Below, one piece after another: positions 1 to 9,349 of a DNA stretch of 64,000 bases. The position numbers were made by a program, and so were the translations under genes. Origin of the DNA: Sphingomonas sp. Leaf412 (GTDB lineage: Bacteria; Pseudomonadota; Alphaproteobacteria; Sphingomonadales; Sphingomonadaceae). The notes under the pieces are model-generated. The model was not told the origin of the DNA, made no database searches, and saw only the letters and a list, made by a program, of their open reading frames with translations. Every line of letters starts with the position of its first letter. The first letter of the stretch is position 1. The stretch spans positions 165,801-229,800 of the forward strand of contig NZ_LMQP01000001.1 in NCBI RefSeq assembly GCF_001425405.1, written 5' to 3'.

Positions 1-915
1 GCCTCCTTCGCGGTGGTGGACCTCGACGGCGATGCCGCCCCGGCGCAGCAGGTGATCCAGGCGCGCGACCGTTTCCTGCTGGAACAGGACCTGCGCCAGG
101 CGCTGGCGCGCGCCGAACTGCGCCTCGCCTATCAACCGCTGATCGATGCAGGCGAGGGGCGGGTCTGCGGGGCGGAAGCGCTGCTGCGCTGGGATCGTGC
201 GGGCGGCGCGGTGCCGCCGGCGCAGTTCGTGCCGATCATGGAAAGCGCGGGGCTGGCGCGGGACATCGGCCTGTGGGTGATGAACGCCGCGTTGCGCCAG
301 ACCGCGGACTGGGCGCAGCCCGGCCTGTCCCCGTTGCGGATCGCGGTGAACGTGTCGGGGCAGCAGATGACCGACGACGACCTGCCCGCGGTCGTCGCGC
401 GGATGCTGGCGCGCCACGGCATTCCGGCCGACGCGCTGGAGGTGGAACTGACCGAAAGCGTCGCGCTGGACGATACCGGCCAGGCCGCGCGGCTGGTCCG
501 CGCCTTGCGGACGCAGGGCGTGGCGGTTGCGATCGACGATTTCGGCACCGGCTTTTCCAGCCTCAGCACGATGCGCCGCCTGACCTTCGACAAGATCAAG
601 ATCGACCGCGAATTCGTCACCGACGTCCACCGCCGCCGCGAAAGCCAGGCGATCTGCCAGAGCGTCATCGCGCTCGGCCGCGGCCTCGGCATCCGCGTGC
701 TGGCGGAGGGGGTGGAACAGCGGGCGGAGGTCGAATGGCTCCGCCGCCACGGCTGCCGCTATTTCCAGGGCTATTATTTCTCCCGCCCGCTCGCCCCCGC
801 CGATTTCGCGTCCTTCGCCGCGGATACCGGCCGTCTCGCCATCCTGCTCGCCGACGACGTCGCATCGCTGCGCCGCGATATCGTCGCCCGCGATTCCGTG
901 AGGTTCCACGCATGA
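1..915 (+). CDS. EAL-domain cyclic di-GMP phosphodiesterase, 5' end outside window
   Basis: The reading frame is open from the first base, so the start lies upstream; about 304 residues are visible. An EAL domain fills nearly all of it. The signature EALLRW is present, followed by the metal and catalytic segments ELTES, IDDFGTGFSS, KIDREFV and LAEGVE, so hydrolysis of cyclic di-GMP to pGpG is expected. The residues before the domain (ARDRFLLEQDLRQAL) look like the usual linker between a GGDEF and an EAL domain, so the full protein may be a GGDEF-EAL composite; this cannot be seen here. The stop overlaps the ATG of the next gene (ATGA), indicating translational coupling to the LysM lipoprotein. 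Confidence 0.9.
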   Translation, partial: ASFAVVDLDGDAAPAQQVIQARDRFLLEQDLRQALARAELRLAYQPLIDAGEGRVCGAEALLRWDRAGGAVPPAQFVPIMESAGLARDIGLWVMNAALRQTADWAQPGLSPLRIAVNVSGQQMTDDDLPAVVARMLARHGIPADALEVELTESVALDDTGQAARLVRALRTQGVAVAIDDFGTGFSSLSTMRRLTFDKIKIDREFVTDVHRRRESQAICQSVIALGRGLGIRVLAEGVEQRAEVEWLRRHGCRYFQGYYFSRPLAPADFASFAADTGRLAILLADDVASLRRDIVARDSVRFHA

Positions 916-1646
916 CCCGTCGTACCGCCGCCCCGTTGGGCCTGATGCTGCTCCTCGCCGCCTGTTCGGGGGGAGATCGCCCGGCGCCCCCCGGCACCGC
1001 CGCCTCCGCGCCCGCCGCCGCGCCCGACACGATCCTGTCGCTGCTCGACCAGGGCGACGTCGGCGCCGCACGCAAGCTGCTGAAGGCGGCGCTGAAGCGC
1101 GAACCGATGAACCCGTCGCTGCTGGTGCTGAAGGATTCGATCGACCGCGATGCGAAGGAGATGCTCGGCCCCGACAGCTACGGCTATACCGTGCAGCCGG
1201 GCGAGACGATGACGCTGCTGGCGCAACGATTGCTGGGCAACCGGCTGAAGGCGTATCAGCTGGCGCGCTACAACGGCATCGATCGCCCCGCGTCGCTGGC
1301 GGCGGGGCAGGCGATCCGTATTCCGGGCACCCCGCCGCGCCGCGCCGATCCGCCGCGTACCGCCGAACCACGCGCGCCTGCCCGGTCCCCCCGCCCGCCC
1401 GCCGCGACCGCGCCGGCAAGGCCGTCTGCGCCCCGCCCGCCCGCCCCCACGGCCGCCCCCGCCGCCAACCCCGCCGCCGCACGACAGGCGCGCGCCGCGG
1501 GCCTCGCCGCTTTGAACCAGGGAAAGGTGAACGTCGCGGTCGCCCAGCTTCGCCGCGCCGCCGCGCTCGATCCGGGCAACCCCGTCATCGCACGCGACCT
1601 GTCCCGTGCCCAGCGCATCGCCGCCACGGTCCGCACCCGCCGCTAA
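912..1646 (+). CDS. LysM-domain lipoprotein with TPR-like ends
   Basis: This is a 244-residue lipoprotein. A short signal peptide ends in the lipobox LAAC with the lipidated cysteine at residue 18. Residues about 40-85 resemble a tetratricopeptide helix pair (GDVGAARKLLKAALKREP). A single LysM domain follows (about 95-145, starting YGYTVQPGETMTLLAQ), which should bind peptidoglycan. Then comes a Pro/Ala/Arg-rich linker and a second TPR-like helix pair at the C-terminus. The ATG overlaps the EAL stop by 4 nt, which fixes the start. It probably tethers to the outer membrane or wall. Its position just before the kinase-FHA-phosphatase trio suggests a shared envelope role, but that is inference. 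Confidence 0.8.
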   Translation: MTRRTAAPLGLMLLLAACSGGDRPAPPGTAASAPAAAPDTILSLLDQGDVGAARKLLKAALKREPMNPSLLVLKDSIDRDAKEMLGPDSYGYTVQPGETMTLLAQRLLGNRLKAYQLARYNGIDRPASLAAGQAIRIPGTPPRRADPPRTAEPRAPARSPRPPAATAPARPSAPRPPAPTAAPAANPAAARQARAAGLAALNQGKVNVAVAQLRRAAALDPGNPVIARDLSRAQRIAATVRTRR

Positions 1647-1682
1647 GCCTTTGGTTACGCCTGCCCCGTTAGGCTCGGGCGC

Positions 1683-3368
1683 ATGGAAATGCTGGGTCGA
1701 TACCGGATCGAGGGGAAACTGGGCGACGGCGCGATGGCCGACGTCTACCATGCGCGCGACACCGGCATCGGCCGGTCGGTCGCGATCAAGGTCCTCAAAC
1801 CCGACCTCGCGCGCGATCCCGAACTCAGCCGCCGCTTCCTGCGCGAGGCGCAGGCCGCGGGCGGGCTGAACCACCCCGGCATCGCCACGATCTACGACGT
1901 CGGGATCGAACGCGGCATCGCCTATATCGCGATGGAGCTGGTGGAAGGGCAACCGCTCGATGCCGTGCTGGCCGCGCACGGCCGCCTGCCGCACGAACGC
2001 GTGCTGCTGCTGGCGGAACAGCTCGCCGCCGCGCTGGCCTATGCGCACAGGGCGGGGGTCGTGCATCGCGACGTGAAGCCGTCGAACATCCTCCTGTCCG
2101 CCGACGGCCGCACCGCCAAGCTGGTCGATTTCGGCGTCGCGCGCGTCGCCGACCTGGAAGGGACGGCGGCGGAACAGGCGCTGGTCCGCACGCAGGTGGG
2201 GCAATTGATCGGGACGCCCCGCTACATGAGCCCCGAACAGGCGCTGGGCCTGCCGGTCGACGCGCGCTCCGACCTCTTCTCCTTCGGCGTGGTGCTGTAC
2301 GAGATGGTGACGGGCAAGGTCGCCTTCCCCGGCACCGGCCTCGCGACGCTGGCGATCCAGATCGCACAGGACAGGGTCGACCCGATCGACCGCGCCGCGG
2401 GCGATTGCTCGCCCGGCCTGCGCGCCATCATCGACAAGTTGCTGGCGAAGAAGCCGGAGGCCCGCTTCGCCGACGGCGATCTGCTCGTCCGCGCGCTGGA
2501 ACGCGAACGGCAATCGACCGCGGACGCCCCGCCGGCGCGCCGCGGCCTGCCGCTGCGGGTGAAACTGCCGCTGTCGCTCGCGATCGTCACCGCGCTGGCG
2601 CTGGCGGTCAGCGTGACGACGATCCTGAAGCGGCAGCAGCAGACGTTGCAGCGGATGGCCGTCGTGTCGGGCAGTTCGATCGCGGGCTTCGTGACGCAGA
2701 ATACCGCGCTCCTCGCCGCCGACAATGCCGGGCTTCCTCCCGAACAGCAGGACTGGTCCGCGTTGCAGGCGTTCGTCGTCTCCGCCGCGCGCGACCGCGA
2801 GATCCGCGGCCTCGTCGTCACCGACACCGGCGGCATCGTCCGCGCCGCCGACGATGCGTCGCTGGTCGGCCGCCGCCATCGCGTCCCGCGCGGGGAGGCC
2901 CGGGTGCCCGCCACCGGCGGCGCGCGCGTGTCGTCGGTTCCGGACAACGGCAAGGGCGCGGGCCTGCGCTTCGTCCAGCCGATCCGCTACGCCGGCGCCG
3001 ATTTCGGCACGCTCGACCTGGTCCTGCGGCGCCAGTCGCTCGACGCCGCGCTCGATCAGTCGCGCACCCTGCTCGCGATCCTGTCGCTGCTCGTGATCGC
3101 CGCGGTGCTGATCGTCGGCTACCTCAGCGGATCGTGGGTCGCCCGGCCGCTCGCGCGCCTGCGCCGCGCCCTGGACGAGGCGCCCGAATCGCGCTTCGCC
3201 CTGCGCATCTCGCATCATCGCCGCGACGAACTGGGCGCCGCGTTCGAAGCCTTCAACCGCGCCGCCGCCGCGATCGAACCCGAATTGCACGGTGCGCCGC
3301 GGGAAACCGCCGCCACGCTCGCTGCAACGCGCATCGTGACCCGCCCCCCGTCACGTCACGCCGCCTGA
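1683..3368 (+). CDS. Membrane Ser/Thr protein kinase with sensor and HAMP region (PpkA-like role)
   Basis: This 561-residue protein has an N-terminal Hanks-type kinase domain (about 7-272). Visible residues are the glycine loop GDGAMA (14-19), Lys36 in VAIKVL, HRDVKPSN (128-135), DFG (149-151) and the GTPRYMSPEQ segment, so catalysis looks intact. A first membrane segment lies at about 295-315, followed by a roughly 145-residue extracytoplasmic region, a second membrane segment (about 463-483) and a HAMP-like region ending near 535. It is followed by an FHA protein and a PP2C phosphatase, the same trio that forms the PpkA-Fha-PppA pathway of type VI secretion. Unlike classical PpkA, I see no von Willebrand domain; the two-TM sensor and HAMP replace it. 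Confidence 0.88.
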   Translation: MEMLGRYRIEGKLGDGAMADVYHARDTGIGRSVAIKVLKPDLARDPELSRRFLREAQAAGGLNHPGIATIYDVGIERGIAYIAMELVEGQPLDAVLAAHGRLPHERVLLLAEQLAAALAYAHRAGVVHRDVKPSNILLSADGRTAKLVDFGVARVADLEGTAAEQALVRTQVGQLIGTPRYMSPEQALGLPVDARSDLFSFGVVLYEMVTGKVAFPGTGLATLAIQIAQDRVDPIDRAAGDCSPGLRAIIDKLLAKKPEARFADGDLLVRALERERQSTADAPPARRGLPLRVKLPLSLAIVTALALAVSVTTILKRQQQTLQRMAVVSGSSIAGFVTQNTALLAADNAGLPPEQQDWSALQAFVVSAARDREIRGLVVTDTGGIVRAADDASLVGRRHRVPRGEARVPATGGARVSSVPDNGKGAGLRFVQPIRYAGADFGTLDLVLRRQSLDAALDQSRTLLAILSLLVIAAVLIVGYLSGSWVARPLARLRRALDEAPESRFALRISHHRRDELGAAFEAFNRAAAAIEPELHGAPRETAATLAATRIVTRPPSRHAA

Positions 3369-3378
3369 GGACGCCCGC

Positions 3379-4401
3379 ATGTACATGCTGCAATTGTTCG
3401 ACGAGGCGGATGCGATCCAGCCCGTCGACGCGCGCCTGATCCGCGACGGGATCCTGCGGATCGGTCGCGACGCCGCCGCCGACTGGCCGATCGCCGATCC
3501 CGACTGCGCCCTGTCGCGCGCGCATTGCGAGGTCGCGGTCGACGGCCCTGCGCTGTCGCTGACCGCGCTGGGCGCCAACGGCGTCTTCGACGATCTGTCG
3601 GGCGATCGCCTGCCCGATGCGATCGCGGTGCCGCTGCCCGTGCCCAGCGCCTTCCGCCTCGGCCGCTTCCGCATCGTCGCGACCCACGCGCCGCACGGCG
3701 ACGTCCATGTCGACGACGGCCGCACGATGGTCCTGCGCCCCCCGCTGGGCACCTCGACCGAGGTGCCGGCCGACTGGGCGGACGACCGGATCGCTCCCCC
3801 GCTTCCCGCCGGCCCCGGCGACGGTTCGCTGCTGGAATCGTTCTGCCAGGGCGCGGGCCTCGACGGTTCGCAACTGTCGGGGGAGGATCCGGCGGAGATC
3901 ATGCACCGCCTCGGCGCGGTCTATCGCCAGATGGTGCTGGGCGTCGGCGACCTGATGGGGGAGCGCGACCGCGCGCGCGCCGCCTTCCAGCTGACCCGGA
4001 CCACGATCAGCGGGGCGGACAACAATCCCTTCAAATGGGCCCCGACGCAGCGGCTGGCGGTGGACCTGCTGCTGGCGGGATCGACCGGCTTCCTGTCCGG
4101 CCCCGCCGCGTTGCAGGCCTCGTTCCGCGACGTGAAGCAGCACCTCGTCGCCAGCTTCGCCGGGTTGCGCGCGTCCCTTCGCACCGCGGTCGACAGCTTC
4201 GATCCCGCCGCCATCGACACCGCGGCGGCGAAGCGCGGCGCCTTGCTGAAAAGCCGCGCCGCGGCGCAGATGGAGGAGGTCGCCGCGCGTCACGCCGACC
4301 TCGACCGACAATTGACGGAGCAGCGCCCCGGCTCGCTGGACCACGCCTTCGTCGCCGCCTACGACGCCGCCGGACGCCCCGCCCCGGTCGGCAGGTCGTG
4401 A
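3379..4401 (+). CDS. FHA-domain protein of type VI secretion TagH type
   Basis: This 340-residue protein has an FHA phosphothreonine-binding domain at about 20-100 (IGRD, then LSRAHCEV). A separate C-terminal domain at about 150-320 contains the features of the T6SS FHA family: GAGLDGSQ, RLGAVYRQMVLGVGDLMGER, NNPFKW, FRDVKQHLVASFAGLRASL and a final FDP. It lies 10 bases after the kinase gene and overlaps the phosphatase start by 4 nt (GTGA). In known systems the FHA protein is the phosphorylation target that switches T6SS assembly on. Here it is the strongest hint that a T6SS locus lies nearby, outside the window. Confidence 0.85.
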   Translation: MYMLQLFDEADAIQPVDARLIRDGILRIGRDAAADWPIADPDCALSRAHCEVAVDGPALSLTALGANGVFDDLSGDRLPDAIAVPLPVPSAFRLGRFRIVATHAPHGDVHVDDGRTMVLRPPLGTSTEVPADWADDRIAPPLPAGPGDGSLLESFCQGAGLDGSQLSGEDPAEIMHRLGAVYRQMVLGVGDLMGERDRARAAFQLTRTTISGADNNPFKWAPTQRLAVDLLLAGSTGFLSGPAALQASFRDVKQHLVASFAGLRASLRTAVDSFDPAAIDTAAAKRGALLKSRAAAQMEEVAARHADLDRQLTEQRPGSLDHAFVAAYDAAGRPAPVGRS

Positions 4402-5135
4402 GCGTATTGCTCGCGCGCTGGCGCCGCCCCGCCCCGCCGCTCCGACTCGCATCGGTCGCCCGCACGCACGTCGGCCGCGTCCGGACGGTGAACGAGGACC
4501 GCCTGCTCGACCGCCCCGATCGCGGCCTGTGGGCGATCGCCGACGGCATGGGCGGGCATAGCGCGGGCGACGTCGCGGCGCAGACCGCGGTCGCCGCGCT
4601 GGCCGCACTGGCCGACGACGACGCACGCATCACCGCCGCGACGATCGCGACCGCGCTCCACGACGCAGGCGCGCGGATCGCCGCCGGTCCGGCGCCGGGG
4701 GGCACCACGATCGTCGCGCTTCACCTGGACGGCACGACCGCGACCGTCATCTGGGCGGGGGACAGCCGCTGCTACCTGCTGCGCGACGGCGCCTGCCGCC
4801 AGCTGACGCGCGACCACAGCGTGGTTCAGGAACTGGTCGACGCGGGCCTGCTCGACCCCGCCGACGCCGCCCGCCATCCGCGGGGGCACGTCATCACCCG
4901 TGCGCTGGGGGTGCAGCCCGCGCCCGACCTGGCGCGCGTGACGGTGGAGGTCCGCGCGGGCGACGCCCTGTTCCTGTGTTCCGACGGCGCGTCGCGCGCA
5001 TTGGTCGATCGCGACTTCCTGCCGCGCGAACCGCTCGATACCGCCGCCGACCGCCTCCTGACCGCCGCGCTCCAGCGCGACGGCAGCGACAATATCAGCC
5101 TGATCCTCGTCTCGCTGCCCGACGCGGCGGCGTAG
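4398..5135 (+). CDS. PP2C-family Ser/Thr protein phosphatase (PppA/Stp1 type)
   Basis: This 245-residue protein is a compact PP2C phosphatase that should reverse the upstream kinase. Metal-binding and family motifs are visible: VNEDR near the N-terminus, IADGMGGHSAG, WAGDSRCYLLRDG, LTRDHSVVQEL, CSDGASRALVD and the C-terminal DNISLILV. A GTG start is chosen because it overlaps the FHA stop by 4 nt and places the conserved NEDR segment at the normal distance from the N-terminus. There is no membrane segment, so it should act in the cytoplasm. It is the last gene of the plus-strand group; a GC-rich hairpin follows. Confidence 0.9.
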   Translation: MSVLLARWRRPAPPLRLASVARTHVGRVRTVNEDRLLDRPDRGLWAIADGMGGHSAGDVAAQTAVAALAALADDDARITAATIATALHDAGARIAAGPAPGGTTIVALHLDGTTATVIWAGDSRCYLLRDGACRQLTRDHSVVQELVDAGLLDPADAARHPRGHVITRALGVQPAPDLARVTVEVRAGDALFLCSDGASRALVDRDFLPREPLDTAADRLLTAALQRDGSDNISLILVSLPDAAA

Positions 5136-5156
5136 CGTCGTCAGCGCACGCCGCCG
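5125..5156. terminator. Hairpin between convergent genes
   Basis: A 9-bp perfect stem (CGGCGGCGT / ACGCCGCCG) with a 14-nt loop overlaps the phosphatase stop codon and lies just before the convergent transglutaminase stop. There is no T-run. It could serve as a bidirectional terminator. Confidence 0.4.
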
Positions 5157-5165
5157 GGACGTGAC

Positions 5166-6014
5166 TCAGGCCGCGGTGACGCTCACGTCCACCGTCATGC
5201 CGACGAAATCGGTGCGCTCGCCCGCGAAATTGCCGACGACGGGCAGGATCGCCTCGCTCGTCGCACCGACCGCGGTGGCGACCAGTCCGGCGGCGCCGAT
5301 ACGCCGTTGCGTGGGATCGAACGCGATCCACCCCGCGCCCGGCACGAACACCTCGCACCACGCATGCGTCGCGCCGACGTCACCCGCCGCCATGCCCGGA
5401 TCGAACAGATAGCCCGACGCCGCCCGCGCGGCGAAGCCCAGCCGGCGCGCGGCGGCGAGGAACAGCGCCGCCAGGTCGCGGCACGATCCGCTGCGCAGCG
5501 TCAGCGTCTCCGCGGGGCTGCGCGTCCCTTCCTCCTCGCGCGTCGAATAGGCGATCCCCGCGCCGATCTCCTCGTTCAGCGCCTTCAACAGGGTCAGCGT
5601 GTCGTCCCCCGCCCGCCCGCGGAATGCCGAAACCCACGCGTCGGTGACGGGGTCGACCGCCCCGTCCACCAATGCGGGGCCGATCAGCGCGAGGTCGTCG
5701 GGGTCGTAGGCGAAGGGATAGCGATGCGCGCCGGGGTCGAGGCGATAGATCGGATACGCCTCGGCGCGATGGTCCAGCTCGTGCTCCGCCCGGATCGACA
5801 ATATCGTCGCGTCGCGGGCGAAAAGCGCGGTCGCCACGCTGTTCCCCGCCGCATCCTCGTGCCACACGATCCGGGCCGCCGGATCGATCGTCAGCGCGGA
5901 ATGCAGCAGCCGGATGTCGTGATGCTGCCGCGGCGATACCAGCAGGCGATGGTCCAGCAACCGGACCGGCCGCGCATAGCGATAGACGGTGTCGTGCCGG
6001 ATGCGCAGCCTCAC
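5166..6014 (-). CDS. Transglutaminase-like cysteine protease-fold protein
   Basis: This 282-residue protein has the N-terminal beta domain of bacterial transglutaminase-like proteins (residues 1-85, beginning RLRIRHDTVYRY) and then the papain-fold core. The catalytic triad is visible as Cys178 (SGSCRD), His217 (THAWCEV) and Asp233 (AFDPTQ). There is no signal peptide, so it is probably cytoplasmic. The GTG start overlaps the esterase stop by 4 nt. Substrate is unknown: members of this family cleave or cross-link peptides. The alpha-E and ATP-grasp partners often found beside this family are not adjacent here. Confidence 0.85.
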   Translation of the reverse strand: MRLRIRHDTVYRYARPVRLLDHRLLVSPRQHHDIRLLHSALTIDPAARIVWHEDAAGNSVATALFARDATILSIRAEHELDHRAEAYPIYRLDPGAHRYPFAYDPDDLALIGPALVDGAVDPVTDAWVSAFRGRAGDDTLTLLKALNEEIGAGIAYSTREEEGTRSPAETLTLRSGSCRDLAALFLAAARRLGFAARAASGYLFDPGMAAGDVGATHAWCEVFVPGAGWIAFDPTQRRIGAAGLVATAVGATSEAILPVVGNFAGERTDFVGMTVDVSVTAA

Positions 6015-7084
6015 GGCCGGATCAGCCCCGCGGCGCGCAGCGCATCGTCGATCATCCGCGCCGGATCGAACGCCCCGGCCGTCGCCGCGGGGGCGGCCTG
6101 CGCCGCGGCACCCGGCGCGACCGCGGGTGCCTCCGCCGGCACGATCCCCCAGGACGCCGCGATGCGATAGGTGGAGGAGATACCCGCATCCAGCATGTAG
6201 GGCATCGGCGTCCCGCACGCCTCCGCCCCCGTCGTCGCGATCGGCGTGCCATGCCCCATGCCGGGGATCAGCCGCTCCTCGATCAGCGTCCGGCCGCCGT
6301 CGTCGCGCCACGCGCGATAGGTATCGCCCTTCACGTCGGGATCGCCCAGGCCGTGGACGTCGCGCCACTGCTCCACGATCATCGCCGCGTTCGCGACGTC
6401 GACGGTCCGGTCCGCGGTCCCGTGCCACACCGACACGGTCGGCCACGGGCCGCGATGATCCGACGCCGCACGGACCTTCGCGCCCAGCGTCGCCGCATGG
6501 TAGCCGTGGCCGCGCATCCGGTCGAACGCCTCGGGCATCGTGTGCGCGACGCCGTGCGGCAGGCCCGCGACGATCGCCCCGCCGGCGAAGACGTCGGGAT
6601 AGGTGGCCAGCATCGTGGAGGCCATCGCCCCGCCCGCCGACAGGCCGGTCACGAACACGCGCGCCGGATCGATCGCGTGCCGCGTCACGACCGCGGCGAT
6701 CATCGCCCGGATCGACGCCGCCTCCCCGCCGCCGCGTCGCGTGTCCTCCGCAACGAACCAGTTGAAGCACGCATTGGGGTTGTTGCCGCGCTGCTGCTGC
6801 GCGAACAGGACGACGAAGCCGTGCCGCTCCGCCAGCATGGACCAGCCCGATCCGCGGTCGTACCCCGCCGCATCCTGCGTACAGCCGTGCAGGACGACGA
6901 CCAGAGGCGCGCCCGCGGGCAGATCCGCCGGGACATGCACGAACCCCAGCAAATCGCCCGGATTGGCGCCGAATTCCCCCAAGGGGGTCAAGCCCGGCGC
7001 CGCGGCACCGCCTGCGCCGTCGAAGGCGGGCATCGCCATCCCTGCGCGGCGCAGGCGATCGACGGTATCGGAAATCGAGCGCAT
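6011..7084 (-). CDS. PHB depolymerase-family esterase
   Basis: This 357-residue alpha/beta hydrolase belongs to the poly(3-hydroxybutyrate) depolymerase / feruloyl esterase family. The oxyanion region HGCTQDAAGYD (66-76), lipase box GLSAGG with Ser149, a WHGTADRTVD segment carrying the likely acid residue, and a late GMGHGTP histidine are all visible. No signal peptide is seen, so an intracellular depolymerase or general esterase is more likely than a secreted one. The ATG is preceded by AAGGGGG four bases upstream, which favours it over the in-frame upstream option. It is translationally coupled to the transglutaminase gene. The true ester substrate cannot be told from sequence. Confidence 0.85.
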   Translation of the reverse strand: MRSISDTVDRLRRAGMAMPAFDGAGGAAAPGLTPLGEFGANPGDLLGFVHVPADLPAGAPLVVVLHGCTQDAAGYDRGSGWSMLAERHGFVVLFAQQQRGNNPNACFNWFVAEDTRRGGGEAASIRAMIAAVVTRHAIDPARVFVTGLSAGGAMASTMLATYPDVFAGGAIVAGLPHGVAHTMPEAFDRMRGHGYHAATLGAKVRAASDHRGPWPTVSVWHGTADRTVDVANAAMIVEQWRDVHGLGDPDVKGDTYRAWRDDGGRTLIEERLIPGMGHGTPIATTGAEACGTPMPYMLDAGISSTYRIAASWGIVPAEAPAVAPGAAAQAAPAATAGAFDPARMIDDALRAAGLIRP

Positions 7085-7153
7085 GACGCCCCCTTGGCTG
7101 CGACAGTCGGGGCAGGCCCCGCGCGACACGACTGCCTCGCGCGCGCCGGTTTA

Positions 7154-7166
7154 TTGCAGTGCAGCA
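7154..7166 (-). promoter_or_regulatory. TGC-rich dyad upstream of the esterase, PhaR-like operator candidate
   Basis: On the minus strand this reads TGCTGCACTGCAA, inside the 116-base gap before the PHB-depolymerase-family gene and about 70 bases upstream of its ATG. PhaR regulators of polyhydroxyalkanoate genes bind TGC-rich dyads of this kind. The match is by eye and no phaR gene is in the window. Confidence 0.3.
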
Positions 7167-7200
7167 TAGATGCGCCGCGCCTGCCCCGATTTCAAGGGCG

Positions 7201-9273
7201 TCACGCCAGCGTGCGCACCCCCGGCTCGCGATCGTAGAAGCGCCGCGACGCCGCCGCGACGAACCCGTCCAGGTCGGTGACGCCCGCGTCCGCCTCCACG
7301 CCCGCCTTGTCCAGCAGGGGCTTGGCCGCCGCGCTCGCGCCGATCGCCTTCAGATGCCCGAACGCGTCCATCGCGAACTGCACCGCCGCGCCTTCCTTCA
7401 GCAACGCCTTCGTGCCCTGGTCCGACAGCACGATCGCGACCGCGTCGAACAACTGACTGGGCGTGCCTGCCAATTGCCCGTCCGCCTTGCGCATCGACCC
7501 GTCGGACAAGGTCGCGCCGCCGACCTTCGGCGCGATCAGCACGGCCTTCGCCTCCGCCGCCTCGACCGCGGCGACGACCGCGTCCAGCTCGCCCGCATCG
7601 GTCCCGTCCGCGAACAGGATGCCGATCGCGCGCCCTTCCAGCGTGTCCTTCATGTTCTTCTGGATCGACAGCGCGTCGGACGCGTCCATGTCCACCGGCT
7701 CACGCGCCGCCGCCGCCTTTTCGGGCAGGTCGATGCCCAGCCCGTCCGCGACCCGCTTCGCCAGATCCTCGTCGACGTTGCGCAGATTCGCCACCATCCG
7801 CGGCGGCACCTTGTCGAGCAGTCCGACCTTCGACAGTTCGAACACGAATGACGACGCGATATGCGCCTGCTCGTTCTCGGTCTGCGAACGGTAGAACAGT
7901 CGCGCCTGGCTATAATGATCCGCGAACAGGTCGGCGCGGATGCGCAGTTTGTCGCCCTGCTCGTCGTCGCCCGTCGCGGCATTCACCGTCGCGAAGCCGC
8001 GCTCCACGCTTTCACGCGGCCCGCCGTCCTCGCCATGTTCGGCCAGGCTGTTGGGCTCGTAGTTCGCGCGGCCCTTGGGCACCTGCGTCTGCATCTTCCC
8101 GTCGCGCTGAAAGTTGCCGAACGGGCAGCGCGGCGCATTGATCGGGATCTGGTGGAAGTTCGTCGTCCCCAGCCGCGAATTCTGCGTATCGAGGTAGCTG
8201 AACAGCCGCCCCTGAAGCAGCGGATCGTTCGAAAAATCGATCCCCGGCACGATGTTCGTCGGCAGGAACGCGACCTGCTCCGTCTCGGCGAAGAAATTGT
8301 CGACGTTGCGATTGAGCGTCAGCGTCCCGATCAGCCGGACCGGCACGTCCTCCTCCGGGATCAGCTTCGTCGCGTCCAGCACGTCATACGGCTGCGCGCG
8401 CGCGAACGCCTCGTCGAACACCTGAATCCCTAAGTCCCATTGCGGAAACGCGCCGGTATCGATCGCCTCCCACAGGTCGCGGCGGTGATAGTCGTTGTCC
8501 GCCGCCTGCAACTTCAGCGTCTCGTCCCACACCGTCGACTGCAACCCCAGCCGCGGCTTCCAGTGGAACTTGACGAAGCTGGCCTTGCCCTCGGCGTTCA
8601 CCAGCTTGAACGTATGGACCCCGAACCCCTCCATCGTGCGCAGCGACCGCGGCAGCGTCCGGTCCGACATCGCCCACATCAGCATGTGGGTCGATTCGGG
8701 CATCAGCGACGCCCAGTCCCAGAAGGTGTCGTGCGCGCTGCCCGCCTGCGGATAGGCGCGATCCGCCTCCATCTTCACCGCATGGACCAGGTCGGGGAAC
8801 TTGATCGCATCCTGAATGAAGAACACCGGGATGTTGTTGCCGACCAGGTCCCAATTGCCCTCGCTGGTGTAGAATTTCACCGCGAACCCACGCACGTCGC
8901 GCGGCGTGTCGACCGATCCCGCGCCACCCGCGACGGTGGAGAAGCGGACGAACACCTCGGTCTTCTCGCCCTTCGCGAACACCGCCGCCTTCGACAGGTC
9001 GGCGATATCGTCGGTCGCCTCGAACACGCCGTGCGCGCCGCTGCCGCGTGCGTGGACGATCCGTTCGGGAATCCGCTCGTGATCGAAATGGAAGATCTTC
9101 TCGCGAAGGACGAAATCCTCCAGCAGCGTCGGCCCGCGCGCGCCGGATTTCAGGCTGTTCTGGTTGTCGCCGATCGGCACGCCGTGATTGGTGGTCAGCA
9201 CGGGCACGTCGCCGCCCGCGCGCTGGTGCGTCTCGCCGCCGTTGCCGGGGTTGCGCGTCGTCGAATCTGTCAT
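7201..9273 (-). CDS. katE: Large-subunit catalase, hydroperoxidase II type
   Basis: This 690-residue protein is a clade 2 haem catalase that breaks down hydrogen peroxide. The distal histidine sits in [13 protein letters not shown], the asparagine region is [11 protein letters not shown], and the haem tyrosine lies in [14 protein letters not shown]. After the core (to about residue 540) there is the extra C-terminal domain with the flavodoxin/class I amidotransferase-like fold ([17 protein letters not shown] onward). That domain and the length separate it from small-subunit catalases. The ATG starting TDSTTRN is chosen over upstream in-frame positions because the homologous N-terminal segment starts there and AGGT precedes it. 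It stands alone, with 76 and 116 base gaps on either side. Confidence 0.95.
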   Translation of the reverse strand: MTDSTTRNPGNGGETHQRAGGDVPVLTTNHGVPIGDNQNSLKSGARGPTLLEDFVLREKIFHFDHERIPERIVHARGSGAHGVFEATDDIADLSKAAVFAKGEKTEVFVRFSTVAGGAGSVDTPRDVRGFAVKFYTSEGNWDLVGNNIPVFFIQDAIKFPDLVHAVKMEADRAYPQAGSAHDTFWDWASLMPESTHMLMWAMSDRTLPRSLRTMEGFGVHTFKLVNAEGKASFVKFHWKPRLGLQSTVWDETLKLQAADNDYHRRDLWEAIDTGAFPQWDLGIQVFDEAFARAQPYDVLDATKLIPEEDVPVRLIGTLTLNRNVDNFFAETEQVAFLPTNIVPGIDFSNDPLLQGRLFSYLDTQNSRLGTTNFHQIPINAPRCPFGNFQRDGKMQTQVPKGRANYEPNSLAEHGEDGGPRESVERGFATVNAATGDDEQGDKLRIRADLFADHYSQARLFYRSQTENEQAHIASSFVFELSKVGLLDKVPPRMVANLRNVDEDLAKRVADGLGIDLPEKAAAAREPVDMDASDALSIQKNMKDTLEGRAIGILFADGTDAGELDAVVAAVEAAEAKAVLIAPKVGGATLSDGSMRKADGQLAGTPSQLFDAVAIVLSDQGTKALLKEGAAVQFAMDAFGHLKAIGASAAAKPLLDKAGVEADAGVTDLDGFVAAASRRFYDREPGVRTLA

Positions 9274-9349
9274 GGGGGACCTCACTGTTCCCCCCACGAA
9301 CGAAGCCAGCCCCCGTTGTGTCCGCCGCATCGCGCTGATGCGGATCAGG

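Noticed and set aside
774..3290. Long minus-strand reading frame opposite the LysM and kinase genes
   Set aside because: It is rich in Arg, Asp and Gln with no known domain, and lies opposite genes with clear motifs; high GC content keeps antisense frames open.
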